Below are positions 12,161 to 24,000 of a stretch of DNA of 64,000 nt, piece after piece. The position numbers were made by a program, and so were the translations under genes. The notes beneath the pieces were generated by a model that was given only the letters and a program-made list of their open reading frames with translations, was not told the DNA's origin and did not search any database. Within the stretch, counting starts at the first letter, position 1, and every line of letters starts with the position of its first letter. This DNA comes from Saposhnikovia divaricata (Eukaryota; Streptophyta; Magnoliopsida; Apiales; Apiaceae): contig CM071597.1 of NCBI GenBank assembly GCA_036435485.1, positions 170,420,147 to 170,484,146 of the forward strand. The letters are read 5' to 3'.

Positions 12161-13270
12161 TTTAGCCCACTTATTTACTCATTTTTTTGATTTAATGGTA
12201 GAGCATTTTTATTCATTTGAGAGTTGGTGAGTACAGAGTGTGGGGAATTCTTAGTTAAAGTGTAAAAATTTGGTGGGCATCAACATGAAAAAGAAAAAAA
12301 GAAAAAAAAGAGTGGGTAAATACTCCTTTGAGACCAATGGGTGGCAAGTACAATGTCATATGAAAGAGACGATCCATGTACATGTGATGGTATTAAATGC
12401 ATTCTACTAGAAATTATTCATGGTGATTTTTCACTGCCCTTGGTAACTGAATTTGAAAAAAAAAATCAAGTAGAGAGTTGTGTTCACTGGTTTACGAAAT
12501 ATGAAAGTGAAAACCTACATGATAATATGTGTTTGGGATTTAATGCTTGTGAGAGTTTGCTCAGCTTTCACATTATCTAATTTCATGTTGAGTGGTTTAA
12601 TTAAAAATGAACATTTTACTCTATCAGTTGTCAAGTTAGCCACTTGCTACCCTTTTTATTGATTCCCTACCCTTCACCTTAGCCACGTTACAACCTTTAA
12701 CAAAGATCTTTTGATTTATGCATGCATGAATACAGAGTAGGGGAGATTTGGTGGATAACCAAGCATATAGTAGCACATGGCTTTATTGACTGAACTTGAG
12801 CGAATACACTTCACCTATACCTATACACTTGTGTGATTTGAGAGTTATGTCAGTTTTTCTATCCATAGCATGTTACTTACTATATGCGACATTGATGTCT
12901 ATTTCATGACCTTTTTGTCTATTTAGACTCTATGTATGTGCTTACTTGGACAGTATTGTACATATGATGTGTAAGTGAACAAACTTTCGATAGTGTGTAA
13001 TTGAGATTTACTTGTGTGGCTTACTATGATATGTTGCATGCTTAAAACTTGGTAGAAAAAAATGAATTTTGTGGGTAAATTCAATAAAAACCCTCACGAG
13101 ACAACACTCGTCCTACTAAGGCTACCTATTAGTTTAAAGGTTTGTTGCATATGCTTAATGCAATCCTGTCATCTACGAAAATAATGTTAGTGAGTTAGTT
13201 AAGACTTAGGACTTAATTTTTATTTTACTTACCTGCGCGAGGACGTGCAAATACTTAGTATAGGGATGTT
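12161..13270 (+). mobile_element. Gypsy B: 3' untranslated region and polypurine tract
   Basis: Noncoding DNA similar in order to 1200-1988 of gypsy A. TTACAACCTTTAACAAAG near 12690, CCCTCACGAGACAACACTCG near 13091, a GAGGACGTGCAAA word near 13240 and the purine tract TATAGGGATG before 13270 all have counterparts in A. The pol gene of this copy would lie to the left of the CACTA that begins at 12160, outside the window. Short frames at 12341-12662 show no similarity to known proteins and are not called. Confidence 0.65.
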
Positions 13271-14450
13271 TGATAGAATATATTTTTATACATATTTTTG
13301 ATGATTTTAATCTCATATTTGTTGTGTTTTACACTCATTCGGATATTTATTTAATATATTTTGATGTTTTATTGTAGGATACAAGGAATTTCTAAATTTA
13401 TAAGGATTTGGTGAAAAAGATATATTTTGGAGCTAATTCGGTAGAAAATTAGGAATTATTGGGCTACAGAGGCTCTTTACATTGTTTGGACCCTATCTTC
13501 AGTTCCAAAAGTACGATTTTAGCGATCTTATGGCCCACACGAAATCCCACTGGAATTGCCCACATATAGAGGTGATGCTTTGAATTTTTGTTTGAGAATC
13601 CTATTCGATTTATAAGACTTATTTGTAAATTTATTAAAGCATTAAAATATTTAACTAGGAGGATCATGTTTTATTATTAGCTTTGAACCTATGTAAAGAG
13701 ATTGAAGGTACTTAGTTTTTTGGGAGCTAGGGCTTTGTTCCTCTCTTTCATCAATTTGTATAGCTTGGATAGTTTTTTTTTCATTAACACAATAAGCTTG
13801 AGATACTCCTTTATCTTCTCTTGTTTTAAATACATATGTTTTATATGGCTTTCTTAATTGTTTTCCTCATTTATATTCCTAGCATGAGCAAATAGTCATT
13901 TCTTAGGGCGCAAGGAAAAGCCATGTACACACCATGATATTGGATTGATTTTTACGCTAGTTTGACTGGTTTAAGTGATTCTAATTGATATGTTTTATTG
14001 TTTAATTTGTATATCCACATAAAGTTTTACAATTAAAATTATAAATCATCACATAATGTACTCATTATAGGCACACATGCGATTAGTCGAAAGAATGTGA
14101 ATGCCAGAGCATCATTGGATTTTTGAGAACATTCATACTCAAGAAAGGTTAACAGATGTTCTTATTATATGACAAGCTGCATTACTAAAAGTTATTATTG
14201 TGCAAGCATATATGTTTGGATAGTATGACATACTAGTTACTTGACCACTTTAGTTTGTTTAGCTTAAAAACCAATTTGGTATGGTAAACCCAATTGCCAT
14301 AAATTTTAGTTAATTAATTTATAAACATATTTATTTGTATTATTTAGCTAGGTAAAACCTTTACTAATCCTTAATAACTAGAATCAATTTGCAATAATTA
14401 GATTAAAATTTTTAGAACACGACACGAACCGTACTTGCATTTCTACTAAC
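13271..14450 (+). repeat. Gypsy B: LTR
   Basis: It begins TGATAGAATATATTTTTATAC immediately after the polypurine tract and shows the AT-rich opening and TTGTAGGATACAAGGAATTTCT block expected of Tat/Athila-type LTRs. The 3' end is uncertain; a plausible end is near GTACTTGCATTTCTACTAACA at about 14431-14451. No second LTR or target duplication can be checked in the window. Confidence 0.6.
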
Positions 14451-15613
14451 AACAAACCCGGTGCACTCACGGGTAAATTAAATAAAACACATCAATTTAG
14501 CACTTAAACCTTTACAAATAAAGTAACGCCATCATATTATATATTATAAGGGTCTACATATGGTCCTACCACTACCTTCTCTATTACTTCCAATAAAAGT
14601 TAGTGTTCTTATATGTTATGTTATATTACTTCCAAAAATCATGGCATTCTTCTCTACATTTTTTATTTTGTATAGGAAAAAGACAAGGGGGGATTAAGTA
14701 TGTCAAATTTCTCCATCAAAATTATGCCCACACAAAATCTAAATATGTATTTCATTTACATAAAAATTTTAAAATTTACGAGGGACTTGCGTACAAGTGA
14801 CTTGTGTATGGGTAAATATTGCATTAAGTGATACCGAGGATTCAAATTTTCTCAAAAACAAGATGCATGTGAGTTAGCATGACATCCATTTTTTATGACC
14901 TAATTTTGTAGGTGAACGGTAACATGACCTATTATACGGTAACATGACCTATTTCAAAATTATTCAAATAACTAAATAAGATATTAATTAGATTAAGAGA
15001 AAAAAAACAAATAGAATAAAGATATACAAAAATGCAATGTTTTAAATTTTTTTATAGGTTTAATTCGTTAATTTCATTAAATATTTAATGAAATATTAGG
15101 GTGATACTATGATATAGCAGGCACGATAAGGAAAGTGTATAAAACCGACGGATCAAAACCCACATAAGAAAAAAGCGGGGCCTTAAAACCGACCACACGC
15201 GTATTGGTCGGGTTTGATAGTAAAAACAGAAAAAAACGAAGCATTTTAGCTGACATGATGAAGAATAAAACCGACCACAACAATGGCGTCGGTTTTATTG
15301 TTTAGCTGGCAAGTTTTAAACCGACTGATTGTTGTGGTCGGTTTTAAACGTGCCCCGAAATGAATTAAAAAATATTTAAATTAAAATATCTGTATTTAAT
15401 TGGTTGATTATAAATGATGTAGTTTTGTTGGGAAGTACACAACCGACCCATTGGACGGTCCGTTGTGGAAATTTACTTTTTATTTTTTTAATAACACTCT
15501 CATTTCTTAAAAGATGAAACAAACATTGTGAAAAAAGAAAGAAAAAGTGGAGGAGGAAAGAAAAGTGTCATTTTATTTATTTTGTCATTTTTGACTATAT
15601 ATGTGCGTACATA
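14451..15613. other. Unclassified noncoding stretch with GACCGAC-type repeats
   Basis: No gene is seen. From 15140 to 15460 several AAAACCGACCACA / TGGTCGGTTTT words occur in both orientations. One pair (15266-15284 and 15328-15346) is a perfect 19-base inverted repeat. This looks like the subterminal zone of another CACTA or similar DNA transposon, possibly the one whose transposase starts at 17474, but no matching terminus was found. Confidence 0.4.
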
Positions 15614-15784
15614 CACTACTAGAAAATATAGATTAGACATCGCATCTTTTACAATGGTTTAAAAAGCCACCGATGTTAAATATGTTTTCAACATCAGTTA
15701 TTTAAAAAGCGATGTTAAACTGATTTCTGGACATCGGTTGGTAAAATAACCGCTGTCTAAATGCTTTTTTAAAAAATATAAAAA

Positions 15785-16145
15785 CACGCGCTGCTCATTT
15801 TCCCCCATTCTCATAAAACATTTCCCCCTTAGAAAATTTTCATTCCCACGCCTTGGTAACATTTCCCCTAACTTAGTTTCCCCGCCCTGAATTTTCCCCA
15901 AATTCTCATCCTCTCTCGCAGCCGCCCACTCATCTCTCTCTCTCACTCACTCACGCACTCATCTCTCTCGCTCACCTCGCTCTCTTTCTCTCTCACATTC
16001 ATCTCTCTCTCACTTATCTCTCTTTCTCTCACTCTCATCTCTACTCGACCCTCTCTATCTGTCTCTCTCACCCAGATCCCACACTTTTCTGTAAATCGAA
16101 ATAGAGAAGAGGAAGCTCAAATTAAGAGAAGAGAAAGCTATAATC
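15785..16145 (+). promoter_or_regulatory. P1 leader: C-rich block and CT-rich untranslated exon
   Basis: The segment has repeated TTTCCCCC words, then long CTCTCTC/CTCACTCA runs typical of plant 5' untranslated exons, and ends at a consensus donor TCG|GTAAGT-like site (GTAAGTC at 16146). A very similar arrangement is found in element P2 at 26090-26419. No clear TATA box was located. Confidence 0.45.
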
Positions 16146-16464
16146 GTAAGTCATTTACTGATTAGTTGCTCAATTAAGCTCGATTAAGCTTCATTTATTT
16201 TTAAATGAACATTTATTTTGCAGATTAGTTGCTCTTTTTGCTTGGGTCATCTTCAATTAATAAGTTTTTGTGTTAATTACTTGTTTTTCTTTTTGCTTGG
16301 GATTTGTTTGTGTAATTAGGTTATTTTTTCTTTATTTTTGTGGTTTTGGGTTCTAGGAATTGTGTTTAATTTGTTTGGGCTTGGTTGTGTCTGTGTTTTT
16401 TGTTGTAATCTTGTTTTTTGTGATTTTTTGATATAAAGATCGTAGCTTTGCATTTTTTAATTAG

Positions 16465-16586
16465 GTGGTTGGTGGGTTGGAGTGGTTGATTGAGATGAAT
16501 GAGATTGATGGAGGCTCGGCTTTGAAGCTGGACCTTTCGCTGGACACTCATATTATTATTGTACCAAGGAATTCTATGAGCAAAGA
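16465..16586 (+). pseudogene. Captured exon in P1, VPS13-like
   Basis: After a TTTTTTAATTAG acceptor the frame reads GGSALKLDLSLDTHIIIVPR followed by NSMSKE. A run of this kind (KLDLSLD..IIIVPRNS.SK) is what I recall from the repeated middle region of plant VPS13/chorein lipid-transfer proteins; this is recognition from memory, not alignment. A donor-like GTTAGT begins at 16587. With about 40 codons and no partner exons it cannot make a functional protein. The captured source gene should exist elsewhere in the genome. Confidence 0.5.
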
Positions 16587-17473
16587 GTTAGTCTTTCTTC
16601 TGATTGTGCTACACGATTTCCATTTGACTTGTTTGTTTATTTAGAGCTCATGGCTTAGCTTTTGTGGTAATAAGTGTTAGCAACATTTTAACATTGAAAC
16701 TTTACTGACATTTCCTTAGGTTGCTAAAATCATATTTAGATGTTGATGTTTCATCTATAAAATTGATATAGAATTCTTCACTTTACTCAAGATCCATAGA
16801 GACAAGCATTAAGGTCATGTTCAATTTGTAGGGTTAGATGCGAAGGAAATAAACATGCAGTCCTCTGTTGTGTTCGAGACAATAGTCGTTGTTTATCCTT
16901 ATAGGAAGCTAACTATTAATTACTACTTTCTGAAGTAATATGCTTAGTACTAATTACTACCAAGAAACCGATGTCTATGTCTTCCCATACTAGACAATGT
17001 AACATTATATAACATCGGTTTCACATATCAACTGATGTCTAAGATGATATATAACATCGGTTTTTACCAAGAAATCGATGTATGTGTCTTTATTTACCTT
17101 GTCTGTGATATGTTTATCTTGATCTAATACACATAATATAGCATTATTTAAAAAGAACTACTACACATAATGTTGCTTAGACATCGTAAATCTGTTAGAA
17201 ACTAATGTCTAAAACCATAATAGACATCGGCTAAAAACCGATGTATATTGACATATTTCTAGTAGTGATAATTCATATATATATATATATGTGTGTGTTC
17301 AAAATTCTATGCATATTTTTTAATTTATATATTTATATAGATGGAAAACATTGATCAAGTTGGATAAGTAATCAATTACATAGTCATAAAATTTCCCCGA
17401 TTCCCGAATATAGAAATGGTGCGGTTTTTTTTTAAAAAAATTAGCAATTGAAAAAGGAATAGAAGATGATAGG

Positions 17474-19080
17474 ATGAAGTATCCTTGTAAGCATTGTCAG
17501 AATTTAAATTGGTTAACATTAGATGACGTCGCATGGTGAGTTGTGAAAAGAAAAGATAGTTGAAAATCACATCATCGTAGTCATCAGGAACCTCAGGGTA
17601 GACCAACTGATAGCCTTGAAGGTGATATTACAAAATTTTGCAGGTGTAAATTATGAATTTTATGACGTCATGGGTATAGATTCTAGTAATGTAGAAGAAG
17701 CTCCAAATGATAGTGCTAAAAAATTATACGAGGTGATTGTCGAAAATGCAGTCCCTATTCATTCGGTAAAATACAAAGTATACAAGATTAAGCTTGACCT
17801 GAAAATTATTAGAATTCAAAAACTACTCAAATCGTAGTAATAAAACTTTTGATAGTTTGCTCGAACTTCTTGCGAATGTGTTAAAAAGAAACACACATTC
17901 CTCAGAACTAATTGTGAAATTAAAAAGATTATGAAGGGTTGAATATGAAAAAAATAATTTATGTGAGAATGATTGCATGTTATTTTATGGTGATGACAAG
18001 GATAAAATTGTATGTGATATATGTGGCAAAGATCGTTATCGAGGATTTTTCGAGAAAAATTGTAAAAAATATCAAAGAAAATATTAAGACATACCCCTTT
18101 GATTCTTTGACTACAACGCTTGTACATGCTGGTGCAAACATCTGTTCATATGATATTTTACAAGAATTGGGAAGTGAAAGAGGGAGAAATTATTCATCGC
18201 ATGGACAGAGATGAATGGAAAAATTTTGACCGTTTCTACCCCGCATTTTCTAATGAAATTGGTAGTATATATAAGGCTTGGCCTAGAAATCGATGGTTTC
18301 AACCCATTTGGTACTACCGGAAAGAAAACATATAGTGTATGGCCCGTGGTGGTGGTTGGCTTATAATATTCCACCATTAACATGTATGAAAATGCCTTAT
18401 ATGTTTATGACTGATATATTCTAATTAGCATTGGCGAAGATATTAGCGTCTGTCTTTGGCCTTTCATTGATGAATTGAAGATAATATGGAATACCGGAGT
18501 GGAAATATTTGACCAATATTTAAAGCAGAATTTTACAACGCGAGCGGTTGTTATATGGACTACTAGTGAGTTTTCCGCTATGAATGATAAGTGGGTGGTG
18601 GGGTAAAGGGAAAATGGGATGTCAAGTGTGTGGTGGAATTGTGCAAGGGTTCCATTTAAAACATTCTGGAAAATGTAATTTTATGGCATGAACTAATTAT
18701 TCTTTTAACCAAATAATTCATTTCGCGACAAAATTAATTTGTTTGATAATACAGAGAAAGAAGATTTTTCCACCACCCGGAAAGACTAATGCCAAGCTAT
18801 AGAGTGCTTGTTATGGGGAAGAGCATGATTGGACTCGTGTTCCAATTTTTTATGAACTCCCATATTTGTCATCACATAATTTACCATATTCAATTGATAT
18901 CATTCATACGAAAAATATTGTGTTTGAAAATATATTTTTTACTATTATAAATGGGGCAAAGTGAAAGCATCACAAGAAAGCAAGGGCGGATTGCAAACAC
19001 TTTGGAGTGTTGCCTCATTTGTCGATTGATAAAAATGGCAAAAATGCCAACCACACTATATTCCCTAAATAGAAAACAAT
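17474..19080 (+). pseudogene. TNP2-type CACTA transposase, segment 1 (host element)
   Basis: From the ATG at 17474 the frame reads MKYPCKHCQN. It then continues, with frame changes and stops, as GVNYEFYDVMGIDSSNVEE, KLYEVIVENAVPIHS, CDICGKDRYRGFFEKN, MGCQVCGGIVQGFHLKHSGK, YELPYLSSHNLPYSIDIIH and KNIVFENIFFTIING. These blocks are the core transposase domain of plant CACTA elements (Transposase_21 / TNP2), including the Cys pairs of the CxxC motifs. It carries many stops and small indels, so it is long dead. The gene is cut near 19080 by the LINE and resumes after 24785. Confidence 0.85.
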
Positions 19081-19257
19081 GCTCTCTCTTCAGCCACCTT
19101 TTCCGTTTACCTGAAATCTCTTTTTCTTCCTGTTGACCACCCGATTCTGCTTCCATTTCTCAGCCACGTTCCTCACGCTCTCTCTTTCTTGGTTCTTCTC
19201 CTTCTCCTCTTCCCTTTCATACCTTTTTCTTCCTCGATCTGTAAGGATTGCTGTAGG

Positions 19258-21036
19258 ATGGGATCTCGCAACTCGGAGCACTCGGGATCTATGAACTCTG
19301 ATGAGTTCGCTGTTCTTAATGGCCACAACTATGGAGTCTTTGCCAATAACTTACTGCCTCTATTACACTTTGAAGTGGACAATGATTCTATTAACACAGA
19401 TGTGGTTATGGGGGATCCTCTGTCCCCAGGAACCCAAGCTCGCATGACGAATCAAATCAATCTTATCCTTAATGATGGTACAGAACAACTCGCCTCAGGT
19501 CCTACAGCTGCAGGGTCTTCTGGGGGTTCTCGTGAAGCTTCAAATGTTAACTCCCCAATAGAGGTTACCTCGCCTCTGGTTGCTCAGGAAACCCATCAAA
19601 CTGGTAAGCACACTCAAGTTGATAATGTAATTCTCAATTCCATTGCTGGTACTTCAAATGTCCAAAAGAAAACCGTAACTTGGAGTTCAGTTGTTGCTAA
19701 ATCTGTAGCTGATCCTAGTCCTTCTTTGCAAAATGATGGTTCTGTTCTAACTTTTAAGGAAGACGGTACTGCCATGGTAATATTTTCGAGAGAATACATG
19801 GTTAATGCTCAGAAAAAATGGGCCACTAGTATTATCGGTCATTTCATAGGGGGAAGGTTTGCGTTTAAATTTGTTCGTGAACAAGCATATCGTATATGGA
19901 GGAATAAGGGCTTGACTGGGATTTTCTATAGCTCTAAAGGATATTATACTTTCCGTTTTGCCTCATTAGAAGAAAGGAATGTAGCTCTGTATCTTAATAC
20001 AGTTCAAATGGGTGGGAAAACAATGTACCTCAAGCCATGGATGGAGGGGTCAACTTTCAAGAGAAATGTTATCGAAAAGGTGCCTTGCTGGATTCGTCTG
20101 GTTGACGTTCCTTACTCCCTCTGGTCCAAAGATGGTCTCTCTGCGTTAGCTTCTTCAGTAGGTAGACCTCTGAAATTCGATGATGCAACGGCAAAGTTTG
20201 AACCTTTGAAGTATGCAAATATTCAAGTTGAATTAACCTACTCTGCTCCGAGGCCAGACTTCGTTTGGGTTAACGTCCTTAATTCAAATGGGGTTGAAGA
20301 ACAAGAACGGGTTGAGATCCAATACCCTCAACTCCCTTATTCTTGTAGTTTATGTCAAGCATTTGGACACTCTCTTTCGAGATGCCTCAACAATCCAGAA
20401 CATATTACCAAGAAACGGAAAGTGCCTAATGCTAATGAAATGCCAGATGAACAAACGGAGCATCCATCTGCCCAAACGGAATTTTTGCAAAATATGGAGA
20501 TGGTCCCTTACGCTATAGGGAAGTTCTGTGGTTGTGATGTTGTCATGGACGATGATGAAATCATTCATAAAATAGAAAATGGGGATGCCAACTTGGAAGA
20601 GGGTGAATGTCGCCAAAATATTGAAGCTAACTCGAAGGATTTTGACACCTTAACAGGCGCTTCAGGTTGCTCGAATGATCTGGTTTTATGGAAAGATACA
20701 ACTCAATCTAACACAAAACGTGCGGAGAATCAGATAAGTCATTCTGAAGATGGCCTATTGGGGGACGCGATTGTTGTAAAAAATGGATTTGAGGCCCTCA
20801 TACATATTCCTGAAAATCAAACTTCTGTTGAATCACCACTTAAGAAAAGAAACAAATACACTTCTTCAGCGAAAGCAAAACAGTCCATAGAGCTCATTGT
20901 CGACCTAGGAACAAACTCTAATGCTACTTCGAGCCAAGGAAGAGGGGTCATAGATAAAGATGGCTTCACTACGGTGACTAAAAACAGGAAAAGCTCCAGG
21001 TTGGCAGGTACGCCAACGCTCCCAAAATATCAATGA
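19258..21036 (+). CDS. LINE ORF1: DUF4283/zinc-knuckle RNA-binding protein
   Basis: An intact frame of 592 residues from MGSRNSEHSG. An upstream in-frame ATG at 19189 would add a leucine-rich stretch of 23 residues, but the 19258 start is typical of plant L1 ORF1. Roughly residues 165-345 form the DUF4283 fold (FKFVREQAYRIWRNKG, VPCWIRLVDVPYSLWS). A CCHC zinc knuckle, CSLCQAFGHSLSRC, is near residue 363. The acidic C-terminal third is low in conservation. In plant L1 elements this protein binds the element RNA and joins the retrotransposition particle. Its stop overlaps the ORF2 start (AATGATGA), suggesting coupled translation by reinitiation. Confidence 0.88.
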   Translation: MGSRNSEHSGSMNSDEFAVLNGHNYGVFANNLLPLLHFEVDNDSINTDVVMGDPLSPGTQARMTNQINLILNDGTEQLASGPTAAGSSGGSREASNVNSPIEVTSPLVAQETHQTGKHTQVDNVILNSIAGTSNVQKKTVTWSSVVAKSVADPSPSLQNDGSVLTFKEDGTAMVIFSREYMVNAQKKWATSIIGHFIGGRFAFKFVREQAYRIWRNKGLTGIFYSSKGYYTFRFASLEERNVALYLNTVQMGGKTMYLKPWMEGSTFKRNVIEKVPCWIRLVDVPYSLWSKDGLSALASSVGRPLKFDDATAKFEPLKYANIQVELTYSAPRPDFVWVNVLNSNGVEEQERVEIQYPQLPYSCSLCQAFGHSLSRCLNNPEHITKKRKVPNANEMPDEQTEHPSAQTEFLQNMEMVPYAIGKFCGCDVVMDDDEIIHKIENGDANLEEGECRQNIEANSKDFDTLTGASGCSNDLVLWKDTTQSNTKRAENQISHSEDGLLGDAIVVKNGFEALIHIPENQTSVESPLKKRNKYTSSAKAKQSIELIVDLGTNSNATSSQGRGVIDKDGFTTVTKNRKSSRLAGTPTLPKYQ

Positions 21037-24000
21037 TGAATTTCGCGGTTTGGAATGTTAGGGGTATCAATAAAAGTCCTCATCAACAAGAGGTCACAAA
21101 TTTTATTTCTTCCAACCATATCTCTCTTATGGCCTTAGTGGAAACGAAAGTTAGAATTCAAAATTCGGTTAGCATTTCTAGAATTATTAACAAAAAATGG
21201 CAGTGGATTTTTAATTATGAGCATCATGACTATGGTCGTGTTTGGGTTGGTTGGGATCCTAATATTTGGTCGGTTCAAACTCTTGCTAAGTCTTCTCAGC
21301 TTATTACTTGTTTCGTAACGTCTCTGGAAAAACACATCACGTTCTGTGTTTCCTTCGTTTACGCTCTCAATCATCCTCATGAAAGGGAACCCTTGTGGAG
21401 GGAACTTACAAATATAGGTCGGAACCTTTCTTTACCGTGGTGTTTAAATGGAGATTTTAACTGTATTTTGGCTTTAGATGAGGTTAAAGGAGGGCGGGCT
21501 CGGTGGACTCCTGGTATGCAAGACTTCCTGGATTTTGTTTCGAATTTGTGTTTAGGACACATTAAAACGCATGGGTCTCTTCACACATGGACTAATAAAA
21601 GAATGTCTCTTATCCAAAAATGCCTGGACCGCATGCTAGGTAACAAGGAGTGGTTCTCTGTCTACACAGAAGCTTCTGTTCTGGTAAAAAATAAGGGGAT
21701 TATGGATCATTGCCCTTTACTTTGTTCAGTTCCAATGCAGCTCGAAAAAATACATAAACCTTTTCAATTTCATAATCACATGACTGCTTTTCCTGATTTT
21801 CTCACAACTGTTGCTAATCCTTGGGAACCACAGTGGTTCGGCGACCCTATGGCAATATTGGTTCGCAAATTGAGGGACGTTAAAACAGCCTTGGTCAGAC
21901 TCAACAGAGATCATGGTAATGTGTTTAACAATGTTTCCTTGGCCCGTGCCAACTTATCTCAGATTCAAGATCACCTAGTGGCTGATTCTGCCAATCCTCA
22001 ACTGCTCCATTTAGAATCTCAGGAAGCGAGCAAACTTCAGGCTGCCCTACTAGATGAGGAACGGTTTCTCCACCAAAGGTCGAGGGTGAAGTGGCTCGAA
22101 TGTGGTGATGGGAACAATGCTTACTTCCATAATAAACTTAAGGCTAACTGGAATTTCAACAAGATAATGGCTATTGAAAATGATCATGGGGTTCTTCTTT
22201 CTGGTCACAAGGAAGTTTCTAATGAGGCTGTTAATTTCTTTTCCTCAACTCTGGGATTCCAACCTCCAGTGGAGCCTTTTGATTTCGCTGCCATTGACTG
22301 CAATAAAATCACGAGTGCTTAGGCCTTGGCTCTTGAAGCTCCGGTATCTAATGATTTAATTTTGGCTACTCTCAAGGGCATGAAAAGAAATAAATCTCCG
22401 GGCCCTGACGGCTTCACGGTGGAGTTTTACTTGTCCGCTTGGGATATTGTGGGAGGGACTTTTTGTGCTGCAGTCCAAAGATTCTTCTCCGCCTGCAATT
22501 TGCACCCTAATTTAAACGCAACTAGTATTGCTTTGATCCCTAAAGTTCCTACCCCTACAACTATGCGGGGTTATCGACCTATCTCTTTATGCAATATTCC
22601 GTATAAGTGTATCGCTAAGATAATAGCCTCTCGACTTAAACTTGTTATGCCTGGTCTAATTGACATATCGCAGTCGGCTTTTATTCCGGGAAGGTCCATT
22701 TCAGATAATATTCTTATGGCGCAGGAACTTTTCAGAGGTTACCATCGCAACACGGGCTCTTCAAAATGTGCTCTGAAACTAGATCTTCATAAAGCCTTTG
22801 ATTCCATAAATTGGGATTTCATAATGCATGCTCTTCGAAATATAAATTTCCCTCCAAAATTTATGAGGTGGATTCATTTATGCATTTCAACTACTTCCTA
22901 TTCAGTGAAGGTTAACGGCTCATTGTGTGGTTTTTTCAAAGGCAGGAAGGGCCTTCGTCAAGGGGACCCTATCTCCCCTTACCTTTTTGCTGTGGCTATG
23001 AATGTTTTATCTTCGCTGCTTGCGAAAACTCCGGACAGTTTTAGGTTCCACTGGAAATGCAAGGATATGAAGCTCACTCATCTCTTTTATGCAGACGATG
23101 TCCTCCTTTTCTGTCATGCAGACTTGGCCTCTATCAAACATCTAATGGACTGCATCAAAATATTTTCAAATTCAAGTGGGTTACATCCAAGCATTGCTAA
23201 AAGCACGACTTACTTCTGTAATTGCTCTGTCGATTTCATTAACTGGCTTGACACCAACTACGGTTTTGCTCATGGAGACCTTCCTATTCGATTCTTAGGG
23301 GTGCCTCTAATTTCGTCTATGCTGAAACACACCGACTGCATGCCTCTCCTGGAAAAAGTAACGGCTCGAATTTCCTGTTGGTCGAGTACAATCCTTTCGT
23401 TGGCTGGAAGAGCCCTGCTTATTAAATCTGTCCTCCTCATGATCCAAATGTATTGGACTAAACATTTTGTTCTCCCAGCTTCAGTCCATGCCAAACTTCA
23501 AACTCTTTTCACCAGATTCTTGTGGAAGGGGGATGTTTCATCGAAGGGAGGTGCAAAGATTAGTTGGGATTCGATTTGTAGGCCTTGTGAAGAGGGTGGC
23601 CTGGGGTTCAGCCATCCAAGGGAGTGGAACCGCGCTCAAATATTGGCTCATCTCTGCAAAATCATTGGTAAAAGTTCTTCTATATGGCCTCAATGGATTA
23701 ACAAAACTGTCCTAAAAAGACAGCACTTCTGGACCATGGAAATGCCTCATGACTGCTCTTGGATATTCAGAAATGTCCTTAGATTGCGTTCCTTGGCTAG
23801 ACAGTTCATATCCTTCAACATCGGTAATGGCTTGGGAACTTCTCTGTGGTTTGATCCATGGTGGCACAACACTTGCCTTGCTACTAATAATCAGGATCGC
23901 ATTATCATCCAATCTGGTGTCTCGTTCGAAGCCTCTGTGAATGCTGTAATTTTAACTGGCTCTTGGTCCATTCCTCGTCCTTCTTCTAGGCAGCGAAATC

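Larger units (their letters stand above)
15614..17267 (+). mobile_element. CACTA-like element P1 carrying a host gene fragment
   Basis: The left terminus is CACTACTAGAAAAT at 15614 and the right terminus TTTCTAGTAGTG ends at 17267, with the 3-bp target duplication ATA on both sides (15611-15613, 17268-17270). The 1,654-base element has subterminal ACATCGGTT / AACCGATGT repeats at both ends. It has no transposase. Inside are a C-rich block, a CT-rich leader ending in a GTAAGT splice donor at 16146, and an exon-like segment at 16465-16586 that resembles a VPS13-type protein. It is non-autonomous. Confidence 0.88.

Noticed and set aside
12341..12662. Two overlapping plus-strand frames of 60-79 codons
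   Set aside because: They lie in the 3' UTR of gypsy B and show no similarity to known proteins.
19189..19257. Upstream ATG at 19189 as ORF1 start with a signal peptide
   Set aside because: The leucine-rich 23 residues derive from the CT-rich 5' UTR; L1 ORF1 is a cytoplasmic/nuclear RNA-binding protein and the 19258 start fits the family.
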